Shown: in pieces, positions 28,653 to 36,828 of the stretch
Layout of the letters: every line of letters begins with the position of its first letter
Position numbering within the stretch: position 1 is the stretch's first letter
Program-made: the position numbers and the translations under genes
The notes under the pieces: generated by a model
What the model was told of the DNA's origin: nothing
Seen by the model: the letters and a program-made list of their open reading frames with translations, nothing else
Databases searched by the model: none
Assembly: GCA_902384525.1 (NCBI GenBank)
Contig: CABMCA010000089.1
Span: forward strand, 1-64,000
Direction of reading: 5' to 3'
From: an uncultured archaeon
GTDB lineage: Archaea; Halobacteriota; Methanosarcinia; Methanosarcinales; Methanoperedenaceae
DNA length: 64,000 nucleotides

Positions 28653-31115
28653 TTATTTCAATAATTTTTGATATTCCGAAAGCGTTGGAATCCTGCCAAG
28701 GACAGCAGTGATCGCGGCAAGTTCAGCCGAACCAAGATAGACCTGTGCATTTTTACCCATGCGGTTATCAAAATTACGGGTAGATGTCGAAAATACTACA
28801 GCATTATCAGCTACTCTTGCCTGGTTCCCCATGCAAAGGCTGCATCCTGGGATTTCCATTCTTGCGCCGAGTTCCTTGAACCTGGAATACCCACCTGTTT
28901 CTTTAAGACTTTTTTCGATAAGCCTTGTAGGCGGAGCTATCCATAATTTCGATTTAATGCTGCCTGCTTTTTCAAGTATTCCGGATGCTCTGTCCAGATG
29001 TTCGACCCCTATCATACATGACCCGATAAATACTTCGTCAATTTTAACTCCCTGCGTTTCAGATAGCGGTTTGATAAAATCAGGATCATTAGGGCAAGCA
29101 AGGAGCGGCTCATTGATAGCGGATAGATCGATTTCAAGAACCTCCGAATATTGTGCATCAGTATCAGCCTCCAGCAAAGATGGATCATTAAGCCATTCCT
29201 GCATGGCTTTTATTCGCTTCTCAAGGGCTTTTGATGCATAACCTTCCTCAATGAGCGATCTTAAAATAGATATGTTCGTTTCAAGGAAGCGTGCCACCTG
29301 TTCTTTTGAAAGCGCTATCACAGCAGCTTCGGCTGACCTTTCTGCGCTTGCATCTGTAAGTTCAAAAGCCTGCTCCACAGTAATGTCGGAAAGACCTTCT
29401 ATCTCCAGTATCCTGCCATTAAAGATATTCTTTTTATTCTTTTTGGGAAGTGTCAGTTTACCCTGCTTTAATGCAAAATAAGGAATTGCATTGACAACAT
29501 CACGTAAGTACAGGTCTTTTTTTAGTTTGCCCTTAAATCTTACAAGTACGCTTTCAGGCATGTCAAGAGGCATTACTCCTAACGCTGCGGCAAATGCCAC
29601 AAGACCGCTTCCCGCGGGAAATGAAATACCTATTGGGAACCTTGTATGGCTGTCGCCTCCTGTGCCAACAGTATCGGGCAGGATCATACGGTTGAGCCAT
29701 GAATGGATTATTCCGTCACCGGGTTTTAAAGCAACCCCGCCCCTGTCTTTGAAAAACTGCGAGAGCTCTTTATGCATTGCTCTGTCAGCAGGCGTCGGAT
29801 ATGCAGCTGTGTGGCAGAAGGATTGCATAACCAGAGGCGCCATAAATTCAAGGCATACAAGTTCCTTGATCTCATCAACGGTCATCGGGCCTGTTGTATC
29901 CTGTGACCCGACTGTCGATATTTTTGGAAGGCATGGTTGCCCGGGACGCACGCCTGGAAGTCCGCAGGCTTTTCCCACGATCTTTTGAGCCAGTGTGTAA
30001 CCGCGATTTGAAGCCGCAGGTTCCCTGGGTTTGATGAATATATCGTAATTTACACCAAGTGCAAGTTGTGCTTTTTTTGTGAGTTCTTTTCCTATTAAAA
30101 GTAAAAGCCTTCCGCCTGCCCTGAATTCATCTGGCAGCGTTTCAGGCTCAAGGCAAAATGACGTGATATCTTCACCTTTTTCACCAAGTATCTTCCCATG
30201 TTTGAAATCCAATGTAACTACATCGCCTGATCTTAGTGTTGAGACATCGCATTTGACAGGAAGAGCGCCGCTATCCCTGGCGGTGTTGAAAAATATTGGC
30301 GCTATCTGGCTTCCGAGTATAATTCCGCCTTTTCGCTTGTTCGGGACACCGGGAATGTCCTGTCCTATCCACCAGATAAGGGAATTAGCTGCTGATTTCC
30401 TGCTGCTTCCTGTTCCAACAACGTCTGCTGCAAAGGCTATCGGATAGCCTTTCTTTTTAAGCTCCCTTATCTCAGGAAGTGCGCCTGGATAACGGATTTC
30501 GAGCATGGAGAGGGCATGGAGCGGGATATCGGCGCGGGTTCCGGCGCGTGATGCCGGGGAAAAATCATCGGTATTTACTTCTCCCTGGACTTTAAATACG
30601 GTCACTTTTTGTGTTTCGGGGATTTTATGTCCTCCTGTAAACCATTGTGCTTTTGCCCAGCTTTCAAGAACTTTTTTTGCGCTGGGGTTTGTAACTGAAA
30701 GCTGTTTTATCCGGTCAAAGAAACCGAAAATAAGGATCGTATTTGAAAGGGCAAAAACCGCTTCGTCCGCAAGTTCCTTATCACCCAGCAATTCAATGAG
30801 CGTCTCAATATTATACCCGCCTTTCATCATTCCTAAAAGGGAGACTGCCCCGCGCGGCGTGAGCAGTTTTGATCTTTTCTCGCCCAGGGCAATTTTTCGC
30901 AATATTTTTGATTTTTCAAGAGCAGCAGAGTCAACACCGGGTGGAATGTAATTTTTCAGGAGTTCCAGGATAAAATCTTCCTGGCCTTCCGGAGGATCAA
31001 AAACAAGGACTGAGAGCGCTTTAACCTGTTCGGCATTCATTGGAAGTGGGGGAATTCCCTGTTTTTGCCTTTCTGTGATATGATTTTGATAAGATTCCAG
31101 AATTTGCGGTGTCAT
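28653..31115 (-). CDS. acnB: Aconitate hydratase, AcnB type
   Basis: 820 residues, slightly shorter than bacterial AcnB (about 860). The N-terminus (NHITERQKQGIPPLPMNAEQ) carries the HEAT-like domain unique to AcnB, followed by the swivel domain (FSPASRAGTRADIPLHAL) and the catalytic domains. Iron-sulphur ligands are seen in FIGSCMIGVEHL and GCSLCMGNQARV, and active-site residues in QDTTGPMT, SFCHTAAYPTP and GGDSHTRFPIG. It interconverts citrate and isocitrate (and possibly 2-methylisocitrate). The isocitrate dehydrogenase gene is at 56263 and a succinate dehydrogenase-like flavoprotein at 40482, so citric-acid-cycle genes are present but scattered. The AcnB form in an archaeon suggests transfer from bacteria. 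Confidence 0.93.
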   Translation of the reverse strand: MTPQILESYQNHITERQKQGIPPLPMNAEQVKALSVLVFDPPEGQEDFILELLKNYIPPGVDSAALEKSKILRKIALGEKRSKLLTPRGAVSLLGMMKGGYNIETLIELLGDKELADEAVFALSNTILIFGFFDRIKQLSVTNPSAKKVLESWAKAQWFTGGHKIPETQKVTVFKVQGEVNTDDFSPASRAGTRADIPLHALSMLEIRYPGALPEIRELKKKGYPIAFAADVVGTGSSRKSAANSLIWWIGQDIPGVPNKRKGGIILGSQIAPIFFNTARDSGALPVKCDVSTLRSGDVVTLDFKHGKILGEKGEDITSFCLEPETLPDEFRAGGRLLLLIGKELTKKAQLALGVNYDIFIKPREPAASNRGYTLAQKIVGKACGLPGVRPGQPCLPKISTVGSQDTTGPMTVDEIKELVCLEFMAPLVMQSFCHTAAYPTPADRAMHKELSQFFKDRGGVALKPGDGIIHSWLNRMILPDTVGTGGDSHTRFPIGISFPAGSGLVAFAAALGVMPLDMPESVLVRFKGKLKKDLYLRDVVNAIPYFALKQGKLTLPKKNKKNIFNGRILEIEGLSDITVEQAFELTDASAERSAEAAVIALSKEQVARFLETNISILRSLIEEGYASKALEKRIKAMQEWLNDPSLLEADTDAQYSEVLEIDLSAINEPLLACPNDPDFIKPLSETQGVKIDEVFIGSCMIGVEHLDRASGILEKAGSIKSKLWIAPPTRLIEKSLKETGGYSRFKELGARMEIPGCSLCMGNQARVADNAVVFSTSTRNFDNRMGKNAQVYLGSAELAAITAVLGRIPTLSEYQKLLK

Positions 31116-31201
31116 ACGGATTCAAAATGGCGGTTCTTAGTATTAATTTTTTGATACTTACGATAAATTAATATTGACTAAATGCCATACACAATGAGAT
31201 T

Positions 31202-31420
31202 ATGAATTTATCCGATTTCCTCAAAAATACTGTATATGCGATTGTTTTTGGATTCATGGGCTTAATAATAGGCATATGGATATCAGATGTGTTATATATG
31301 GTATTACTAAAAAATATTGACCGCATGACCACGATATACATATCAGTTGGTCTGATCGTCTTGATCATACTATCCGCATCAGTTCTGGGTTTTGCAAAAG
31401 GCAAGAATTTGCTTGAATAA
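31202..31420 (+). CDS. Small membrane protein with two helices
   Basis: 72 residues: two clear membrane helices (YAIVFGFMGLIIGIWISDVL and IYISVGLIVLIILSASVLGF) joined by a short polar loop and ending in a basic tail. Family not recognised. It is divergent from acnB and upstream of adk by 65 bases. Only a weak GAGAT lies before the ATG, but amino-acid composition and codon phase support a real gene. Confidence 0.5.
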   Translation: MNLSDFLKNTVYAIVFGFMGLIIGIWISDVLYMVLLKNIDRMTTIYISVGLIVLIILSASVLGFAKGKNLLE

Positions 31421-31485
31421 ATTTTTTTGGCGTTTATTTTGAAAAGCTTTATTAGATACACCTGACCATTACGGATTCGATCAAG

Positions 31486-32148
31486 ATGAATATTATTTTA
31501 CTTGGGCCGCCCGGAGCAGGAAAGGGCACACAGGCCAAAAAAATACAGAAATACTATTCACTTCCCCATATTTCTACAGGGGATATCCTGCGTGAAAATA
31601 TTAATAATAATACAGGTCTTGGAATAAAGGCAAAATCATATATGTCAAGGGGCGAGCTTGTGCCGGATGAACTTTTGATAACCCTTATCAAGGACAGATT
31701 GTCAAAAAAAGATTGCGATGAAGGATTTATGTTAGATGGCTATCCCAGGACGATCCCGCAGGCTGATGCTTTGCAGATGATATTGACAGAATCGGGTAAG
31801 AAGATTGATGCTGTCCTTAATATCTCGGTGGATGACAACGAACTCATAAAGCGCCTGTCGGGGCGAAGAATGTGCAAATGCGGGGCAAGTTTCCATGTTT
31901 TATTCAATAGTCCTGAAAAAGAAGACATATGCAATGCATGCAAAGGGAAATTATACCAGCGTGACGATGATAAACCTGAAGCCATAAGGAACAGGTTAAA
32001 TGTATATAAAAAACAAACGCAGCCATTGATAGATTATTACGATAAGAAAAAAATACTTCGGACAATTGATGGAAGCAAAGAAATATCACAGATTTTTGAG
32101 GAAATAAAAAAAGTATTGGAGGAATATGATAAAAAAGACGCTAAATAA
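31486..32148 (+). CDS. adk: Adenylate kinase
   Basis: 220 residues. It has the P-loop GPPGAGKGTQAKK, the AMP-site STGDILREN, DGYPRT, and a long LID domain with a zinc site (CKCG ... CNAC), the form found in bacterial-type Adk and many methanogens. It converts ATP and AMP to two ADP in the cytoplasm. It begins the conserved archaeal run adk - DUF106 - cmk - cbf5. The TATA-like region lies about 40 bases upstream. Confidence 0.95.
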   Translation: MNIILLGPPGAGKGTQAKKIQKYYSLPHISTGDILRENINNNTGLGIKAKSYMSRGELVPDELLITLIKDRLSKKDCDEGFMLDGYPRTIPQADALQMILTESGKKIDAVLNISVDDNELIKRLSGRRMCKCGASFHVLFNSPEKEDICNACKGKLYQRDDDKPEAIRNRLNVYKKQTQPLIDYYDKKKILRTIDGSKEISQIFEEIKKVLEEYDKKDAK

Positions 32149-32746
32149 GCTTGCAATGGTTCTGGGTATTTTTTTAATGTTTGGCATTATTATGTTTCCC
32201 GAAATGAGGGGCATAATCGGCCACCTGATGGATATCATTTTGAAACCATTATTGGGATGGCTTCCAATACATATGATAATTTTCGTGCTGGCGGCTTTTA
32301 CTGGTCTTTACGCATCCCTTATCCAGAAATATACAATGGACTGGGGATTGATGAAACGCGTCCAGGAGAAATCGAAAACAATCCAGAAGGAAATGCGTGA
32401 GGCTCAATTATCCAACAATGCTGCGAAAATAAAGAAATTAGAAGGGCAATACGCTGAAATGATGGGCGACCAGATGGAAATGTTCAAACAGCAGTTCAAA
32501 CCCATGCTTTATATAAGTATTATCTCAATCCCGCTTTTCTACTGGGTGTATCTTCTTATCAGCCAGAACCCTGATGCTACCATGATATTTCCTTTCTGGG
32601 GAAAACAGAAATTAGATGCAACTGTTTTCTGGGCATTCCAATACTGGCTATTCTGGTATTTCATGTGTTCAATACCTGTCAGCCAGATGACCAGGAAGGC
32701 ATTGAATATAGGTGGAACATCAGTGGATACTACAGGTGTAGCGTAA
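32126..32746 (+). CDS. DUF106 membrane insertase-like protein (EMC3/YidC superfamily)
   Basis: 206 residues from the ATG at 32126, directly after GGAGGAAT and overlapping the end of adk by 23 bases. An alternative ATG at 32156 avoids the overlap but lacks a binding site. There are three membrane segments with the characteristic cytoplasmic coiled coil between the first pair and the last (EKSKTIQKEMREAQLSNNAA). Archaeal DUF106 proteins belong with EMC3, TMCO1 and YidC and help insert membrane proteins. The position between adk and cmk is conserved in many euryarchaea, where it replaces or follows secY. Confidence 0.85.
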   Translation: MIKKTLNKLAMVLGIFLMFGIIMFPEMRGIIGHLMDIILKPLLGWLPIHMIIFVLAAFTGLYASLIQKYTMDWGLMKRVQEKSKTIQKEMREAQLSNNAAKIKKLEGQYAEMMGDQMEMFKQQFKPMLYISIISIPLFYWVYLLISQNPDATMIFPFWGKQKLDATVFWAFQYWLFWYFMCSIPVSQMTRKALNIGGTSVDTTGVA

Positions 32747-33268
32747 TTGATAATCACGATCAGTGGCCCTCCCGGAAGCGGTAAGAGCACTCTCTCAAAG
32801 ATAATTTCAGTTAAGCTTGGCCTGGAACTGGTCTCTATGGGAGATATATTCCGCAAATGCGCGCAGGATCGATGCATGTCACTTGATGAGTTCGGACAAA
32901 TTGCTAAATGCAATGAAAAAATTGACCATGAGATCGATGCGATGCAAAAAAAGATCGCAAATGAAAAAGATAATATTGTGATAGAAGGAAGGCTTTCCGG
33001 CTTTCTTGTAGATGCCGATCTTAAGGTATGGCTAAAAGCATCTCTTGAAGTACGAGCCCGGCGTATTGCTAAGAGAGAATGTAAATCAGTAGCAAAAGCA
33101 ATGGAAGAGACTTCTGAAAGGGAAGAGTGTGAAAGGGAGCGTTATTTGAAATATTATGACCTGGATATTAAAGACCTGTCAGTTTATGATATAGTAATAG
33201 ATTCAAGTAAATGGAGCGCACAGGAGATAAGTGAAATTGTAGAAAAAGCGGCTGGTTTCCTGATATAA
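32747..33268 (+). CDS. cmk: Cytidylate kinase (archaeal type)
   Basis: 173 residues starting at a TTG that immediately follows the preceding stop codon, giving MIITISGPPGSGKSTLSK. The P-loop is complete, MGDIFRKCA forms the nucleoside-binding region, and the LID is short (RIAKRECKS). The length matches archaeal CMP kinase, which is smaller than the bacterial enzyme. It phosphorylates CMP/dCMP. Zero spacing to both neighbours implies one operon and translational coupling. Confidence 0.9.
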   Translation: MIITISGPPGSGKSTLSKIISVKLGLELVSMGDIFRKCAQDRCMSLDEFGQIAKCNEKIDHEIDAMQKKIANEKDNIVIEGRLSGFLVDADLKVWLKASLEVRARRIAKRECKSVAKAMEETSEREECERERYLKYYDLDIKDLSVYDIVIDSSKWSAQEISEIVEKAAGFLI

Positions 33269-33269
33269 T

Positions 33270-34262
33270 ATGATACTACCATCTGAAATAAAAAGAGAAA
33301 CATTGATAAAATCCGAGGATACGACCGACGATAAGTATGGTAAGAAACCGCAGGACCGCACAATTGAAGAGTATATTAAAAAAGGGGCGATCAATCTTGA
33401 CAAGCCGGCCGGGCCAACAAGCCATGAAGTGACTTCATGGGTAAAAAAAATCCTTTGTTTGAACAAAGCAGGACATAGTGGTACGCTTGACCCCAATGTG
33501 ACCGGGCTTCTTCCTGTCATGCTTGAGGACGCGACAAAAGCCGTTGATGGTCTTCTTACGGCAGGGAAAGAATATGTCTGCCTGATGAAACTGCATACGG
33601 TAATGCCGGAAAGCGTTATAAGAAAAGTTATGTCCGAGTTCACAGGTAATATTTACCAGAAGCCTTCAATTAAATCTGCTGTAAGACGAGAAACAAGAAT
33701 TAGAACTATTTATTATAATGAGCTTCTTGAAATAGAGGATAATAATGTACTTATTAAGGTGGGTTGTGAGGCAGGAACCTACATTCGTAAATTATGCCAC
33801 GATATGGGAATGTCAATGGGAACAGGCGCGCACATGCAGGAATTGCGGCGCACAAAATCAGGTCCTTTTCGGGAAGATGAAACAATGATCACTCTCCAGG
33901 ACCTGCAGGATGCTTATATTGAATGGAAGGAAAACGGGAATGAAAGCGTATTGCGAAAAGTTATCCGCCCCATGGAATTCGGGGTTTCGCATCTTCCGAA
34001 GATAGTTATACGCGATAACGCTGTGGATGCGGTGTGTCACGGCGCAGGTCTTGCCGCGCCTGGTGTGCTTTCGGTTGAGACTGGAATTGAAAAAGGCGAT
34101 GTAGTTGCTGTTTTTACGTTAAAGGGTGAGGTAGTATCCCTGGGTAATGCAAAGATGAAGACAATGGATATCTTAAAAGCTGCGACCGGGATCGTTGTAA
34201 GTACGGACAGGGTTCTTCTGGAAGCGGGCACATATCCAAAAGGATGGAAAGCAAAAGCATAA
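33270..34262 (+). CDS. cbf5: tRNA/rRNA pseudouridine synthase Cbf5
   Basis: 330 residues, one base after cmk. The catalytic motif GHSGTLDPNVTGLLPVML holds the nucleophilic Asp. LDKPAGPTSHEV, KVGCEAGTYIRKLCHD and a C-terminal PUA domain (about residues 245-325, IVIRDNAVDAVCHGAGL) complete the archaeal Cbf5/dyskerin form. With Nop10, Gar1 and L7Ae it makes the box H/ACA particle that isomerises uridines in rRNA, and it can act alone on tRNA U55. It closes the adk operon; a tRNA-Ser gene follows after 109 bases. Confidence 0.94.
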   Translation: MILPSEIKRETLIKSEDTTDDKYGKKPQDRTIEEYIKKGAINLDKPAGPTSHEVTSWVKKILCLNKAGHSGTLDPNVTGLLPVMLEDATKAVDGLLTAGKEYVCLMKLHTVMPESVIRKVMSEFTGNIYQKPSIKSAVRRETRIRTIYYNELLEIEDNNVLIKVGCEAGTYIRKLCHDMGMSMGTGAHMQELRRTKSGPFREDETMITLQDLQDAYIEWKENGNESVLRKVIRPMEFGVSHLPKIVIRDNAVDAVCHGAGLAAPGVLSVETGIEKGDVVAVFTLKGEVVSLGNAKMKTMDILKAATGIVVSTDRVLLEAGTYPKGWKAKA

Positions 34263-34371
34263 GAAATGGTTTATTAAAACAAAGCAATAAATTCCTGAAC
34301 AGGTTTTTATACTTCAAATATCTATTAAGGGCAAGAAGTATCGATACCGCTATTTGATATTTTTTTCACAT

Positions 34372-34456
34372 GCCGAGGTAGTCTAGCGGCTAAGGCGCAA
34401 GCCTGGAAAGCTTGTGGGGCTTACGCCCCTCGGGAGTTCAATTCCCCCCCTCGGCG
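34372..34456 (+). tRNA. tRNA-Ser (anticodon GGA)
   Basis: 85 bases. The acceptor stem GCCGAGG pairs with CCTCGGC and the discriminator base is G, as expected for Ser. The anticodon arm is CAAGC-CTGGAAA-GCTTG, a long variable arm (TGGGGCTTACGCCCCTC) follows, and the T loop is TTCAATT. No intron. CCA is not encoded. The ORF 34414-34656 in the track starts inside this tRNA. Confidence 0.95.
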
Positions 34457-34506
34457 CTTCTGATGATAGGAAAATAGATGCCAGACCAAATTCAATAATA
34501 TCAGTT

Positions 34507-34656
34507 ATGGCCTTTACACCATTTCATTTTGGCCCTGCACTGTTTTTCGGTTTGTTGTTATTCCGGTATATCCACTTCCCAACATTTCTTATTGCAAATA
34601 TCATTGTTGATCTAGAACCTTTCCTCATTTTGGTTTTTAATCCTGGTCATGAATAA
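34507..34656 (+). pseudogene. Truncated membrane hydrolase-like (DUF457-type) gene
   Basis: Just after the tRNA-Ser, an ATG at 34507 opens a well-formed N-terminus (MAFTPFHFGPALFFGLLLFR, then FPTFLIANIIVDLEPFLIL) that has the H...D/E pattern of integral membrane metal-dependent hydrolases, but after 49 residues it ends at VFNPGHE. The family normally continues for another 100 or more residues with further metal ligands. The rest is not found nearby. It is a remnant, and its position behind a tRNA gene would suit past insertion and deletion of a mobile element. Confidence 0.5.
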
Positions 34657-34717
34657 AATGGATAAACATCTCCAAAATCTCCTTGTGACCCTCAAACTTT
34701 CGCAGGAGTTGTAATAT

Positions 34718-35665
34718 ATGCATATAAATATAAGGATAAACTGCATGCAGGAAAAAAATCATTCTGATAAAAAAATCAATTTCTTCATCACGTCTGACAC
34801 TTTCCCTTCTATATCAGTCACAGGAAATTCATGTTCCCTTATGTGCCAGCATTGCAGTGGCAAATTATTACAGCGCCTGATCCATGCAACCACAAATGAG
34901 GAGCTTGAAAAGAAGGCCCTGACGCTTTACAGGTCAGGCGCAAAAGGAATACTTCTGACAGGAGGCTGTGATAAGCAGGGGCGCGTGCCAATTAAAAGTT
35001 TAATACCCGCAATAAAAAAACTAAAGGAAACAACTGACCTTATTCTTATCGCGCATACAGGTTTCATATCTGGGGAAGAAGCAGGGTCATTAAAAGACTC
35101 CGGCCTTGATGGTATCGGATTTGATGTAATGGGTGATATGACTTCAGTGCTGGCAGTTTATGGCCTTCATGTGTCCGAAAAAGAATATATGGACAGCCTT
35201 CACGCCATTTCGGATTCAGGACTGCTCATCTTTCCCCATGTTTGCGTTGGCATCCATTTCGGAAAATTGGGCGGAGAATACCGCGCCCTTGAAATGATCC
35301 GTTCGAAAGTGGCTACAACGGTAATCATAACCGGATTGATGCCAGTAGTCGGGACGCCAATGGAGCATATTAAGCCGGATCCATTAGATTTTGAAAAAAT
35401 CATAAAAAAAGCAATCGCTATGTTCCCTGATATTCCAGTCGTATTAGGATGCGCCCATTCAAGCGGAAAAGACAGGGCTGATATTGAAAAGATTGCACTT
35501 CTTTGCGGCGTGTCAGGAATTGCAGCGCCGACTTTTGAAACAATAAGGTTTGCTAAGGAAAGTAATTATAAGATAAATTATTACGGCACTTGCTGCGGTC
35601 TGATTCCTGATGATAAAATGAAGATAAATTATCCGCTCTTACCCACCCTCAAGAGAGCCTGGTAA
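34718..35665 (+). CDS. Radical SAM enzyme related to biotin synthase (COG1856-like), possible lipoyl synthase component
   Basis: 315 residues. The start at 34718 has GGAG nine bases upstream. The CxxxCxxC cluster motif is CSLMCQHC, followed by ILLTGGCDKQG (glycine-rich SAM site) and a TIM-barrel pattern. The C-terminal GTCCGL, with two adjacent cysteines, could bind an auxiliary cluster. A clear relative lies at 44045-44983. Radical SAM proteins of this biotin-synthase-like sort in archaea include the LipS1/LipS2 pair that together insert sulphur into the lipoyl group, so that is a candidate function, not a firm assignment. Its 3' end overlaps the convergent LUD gene by 37 bases. Confidence 0.7.
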   Translation: MHINIRINCMQEKNHSDKKINFFITSDTFPSISVTGNSCSLMCQHCSGKLLQRLIHATTNEELEKKALTLYRSGAKGILLTGGCDKQGRVPIKSLIPAIKKLKETTDLILIAHTGFISGEEAGSLKDSGLDGIGFDVMGDMTSVLAVYGLHVSEKEYMDSLHAISDSGLLIFPHVCVGIHFGKLGGEYRALEMIRSKVATTVIITGLMPVVGTPMEHIKPDPLDFEKIIKKAIAMFPDIPVVLGCAHSSGKDRADIEKIALLCGVSGIAAPTFETIRFAKESNYKINYYGTCCGLIPDDKMKINYPLLPTLKRAW

Positions 35666-36828
35666 TATACCCAGATGAAATGAGATTTCAGGAAATAATA
35701 AACCTCTGAAGATATACCAGTACTTCTAAGATTCTTGATCAGATCAGGAATATCAAGTTCAAGAGGGCAATTTTCCATACATTTCCCGCAGCCAAGGCAT
35801 AACTCCAGTTTCTCATTCGATTCATTGGTATATACCGAATAATAAGCTAATCCCTTCCCTCCGAGGTAGCTATCTATTGCATATTCATTCCCAATGGTAT
35901 TATACATGGGGCAATGCAGCAAACAATTCCCGCATCCTATGCATTTAAGAAGTTCTTTAAATCCTTTTTTTGCAAGGTCGCTCCTCCTATTATCGACCAG
36001 CACAAGAACGATTTCAGATGGATTATGGACACCTGTAATGAATTTTTTTTCCACATCTGCTGTTTTGCTTACACTGGTTATTATATCAACAAATGAAGGG
36101 ATTATCGCACCTGTAGCATTATAGCATAGTATCCGTATCATATTTATAGCAGATTCAATATCAGGATATATCTTATCAATCGAGGTTACTACGATATGTT
36201 TTTGTTTTCTCATGACCTCATGGATATTTCCTTCATTATGTGTCATGATAATAGAGCCTTCCTCAGCAGCGATGGCATTGGCTCCCGTAATTCCGATTTT
36301 TGCCTTATCAAGGCTTGAGACGATATCCTCTTTTACTATTTTCACGATATCTTCAGGTGTCTCAGTAACTGGTACATCATAATATTTTGAGATGCCTTTT
36401 GCAATTTGTTTTGCTGAAAGGTGGGTCACAGGACCCGTGGGGTGTGAAGGTTTTGCATTCAATATCTGTAAAATCCTGTCCCCAATATCTGTTTCCACAA
36501 CAGTTGCCCCGTTTTTTTCAAGAAATTTTGTTAATTCCAGTTCCTTGGTCACATTGGATTTTGATTTTACGATGAATTTTTCCTTCCCTATCTCATTGAA
36601 TATTATTTCAAGCGCTTCCTGCTTTTCCCTGGCAAGACAGACCTTTATTCCGTTTTTTTGCAGCTTTGCGATAGCCTGTTCAAGAAGCACTTCATTTCCC
36701 ACACAAAGTTCTCGTGATGAAATAAGTCTCTTTGTTCTTTCTGCAAAGCCTTTCGACTGGTTAAAAGCCTGCCTTTCTTTAACTGAATCAAATGCTTTAC
36801 GAAGCGCCCTGACTTCTTCGTTATTCAT
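35629..36828 (-). CDS. LUD-domain / ferredoxin-type iron-sulphur protein (LutB-like)
   Basis: 399 residues. The N-terminal about 250 residues form a LUD domain (GITGANAIAAEEGSIIMTHNEGN), as in LutB/LutC lactate-utilisation proteins. Two 4Fe-4S motifs follow: CIGCGNCLLHCP and CLGCGKCMENCP. The combined layout resembles LutB, which forms a complex oxidising L-lactate, but no LutA or LutC neighbour is present, and archaeal homologues often accompany other electron-transfer complexes. It is cytoplasmic, with no membrane segment. The ATG overlaps the end of the upstream glycosyltransferase by eight bases, so the two may be cotranscribed. Confidence 0.8.
   Translation of the reverse strand: MNNEEVRALRKAFDSVKERQAFNQSKGFAERTKRLISSRELCVGNEVLLEQAIAKLQKNGIKVCLAREKQEALEIIFNEIGKEKFIVKSKSNVTKELELTKFLEKNGATVVETDIGDRILQILNAKPSHPTGPVTHLSAKQIAKGISKYYDVPVTETPEDIVKIVKEDIVSSLDKAKIGITGANAIAAEEGSIIMTHNEGNIHEVMRKQKHIVVTSIDKIYPDIESAINMIRILCYNATGAIIPSFVDIITSVSKTADVEKKFITGVHNPSEIVLVLVDNRRSDLAKKGFKELLKCIGCGNCLLHCPMYNTIGNEYAIDSYLGGKGLAYYSVYTNESNEKLELCLGCGKCMENCPLELDIPDLIKNLRSTGISSEVYYFLKSHFIWVYYQALLRVGKSG

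Noticed and set aside
28668-30951. Several long plus-strand ORFs across acnB
   Set aside because: They are shadows of a well-conserved 820-residue enzyme with complete motifs on the minus strand.
34338-34347. GTATCGATAC palindrome before tRNA-Ser
   Set aside because: A 10-bp palindrome is too short and common to call as a site on its own.
34414-34656. 80-residue ORF starting inside tRNA-Ser
   Set aside because: The first 31 codons lie in or just after the tRNA; only the part from the ATG at 34507 looks like protein.
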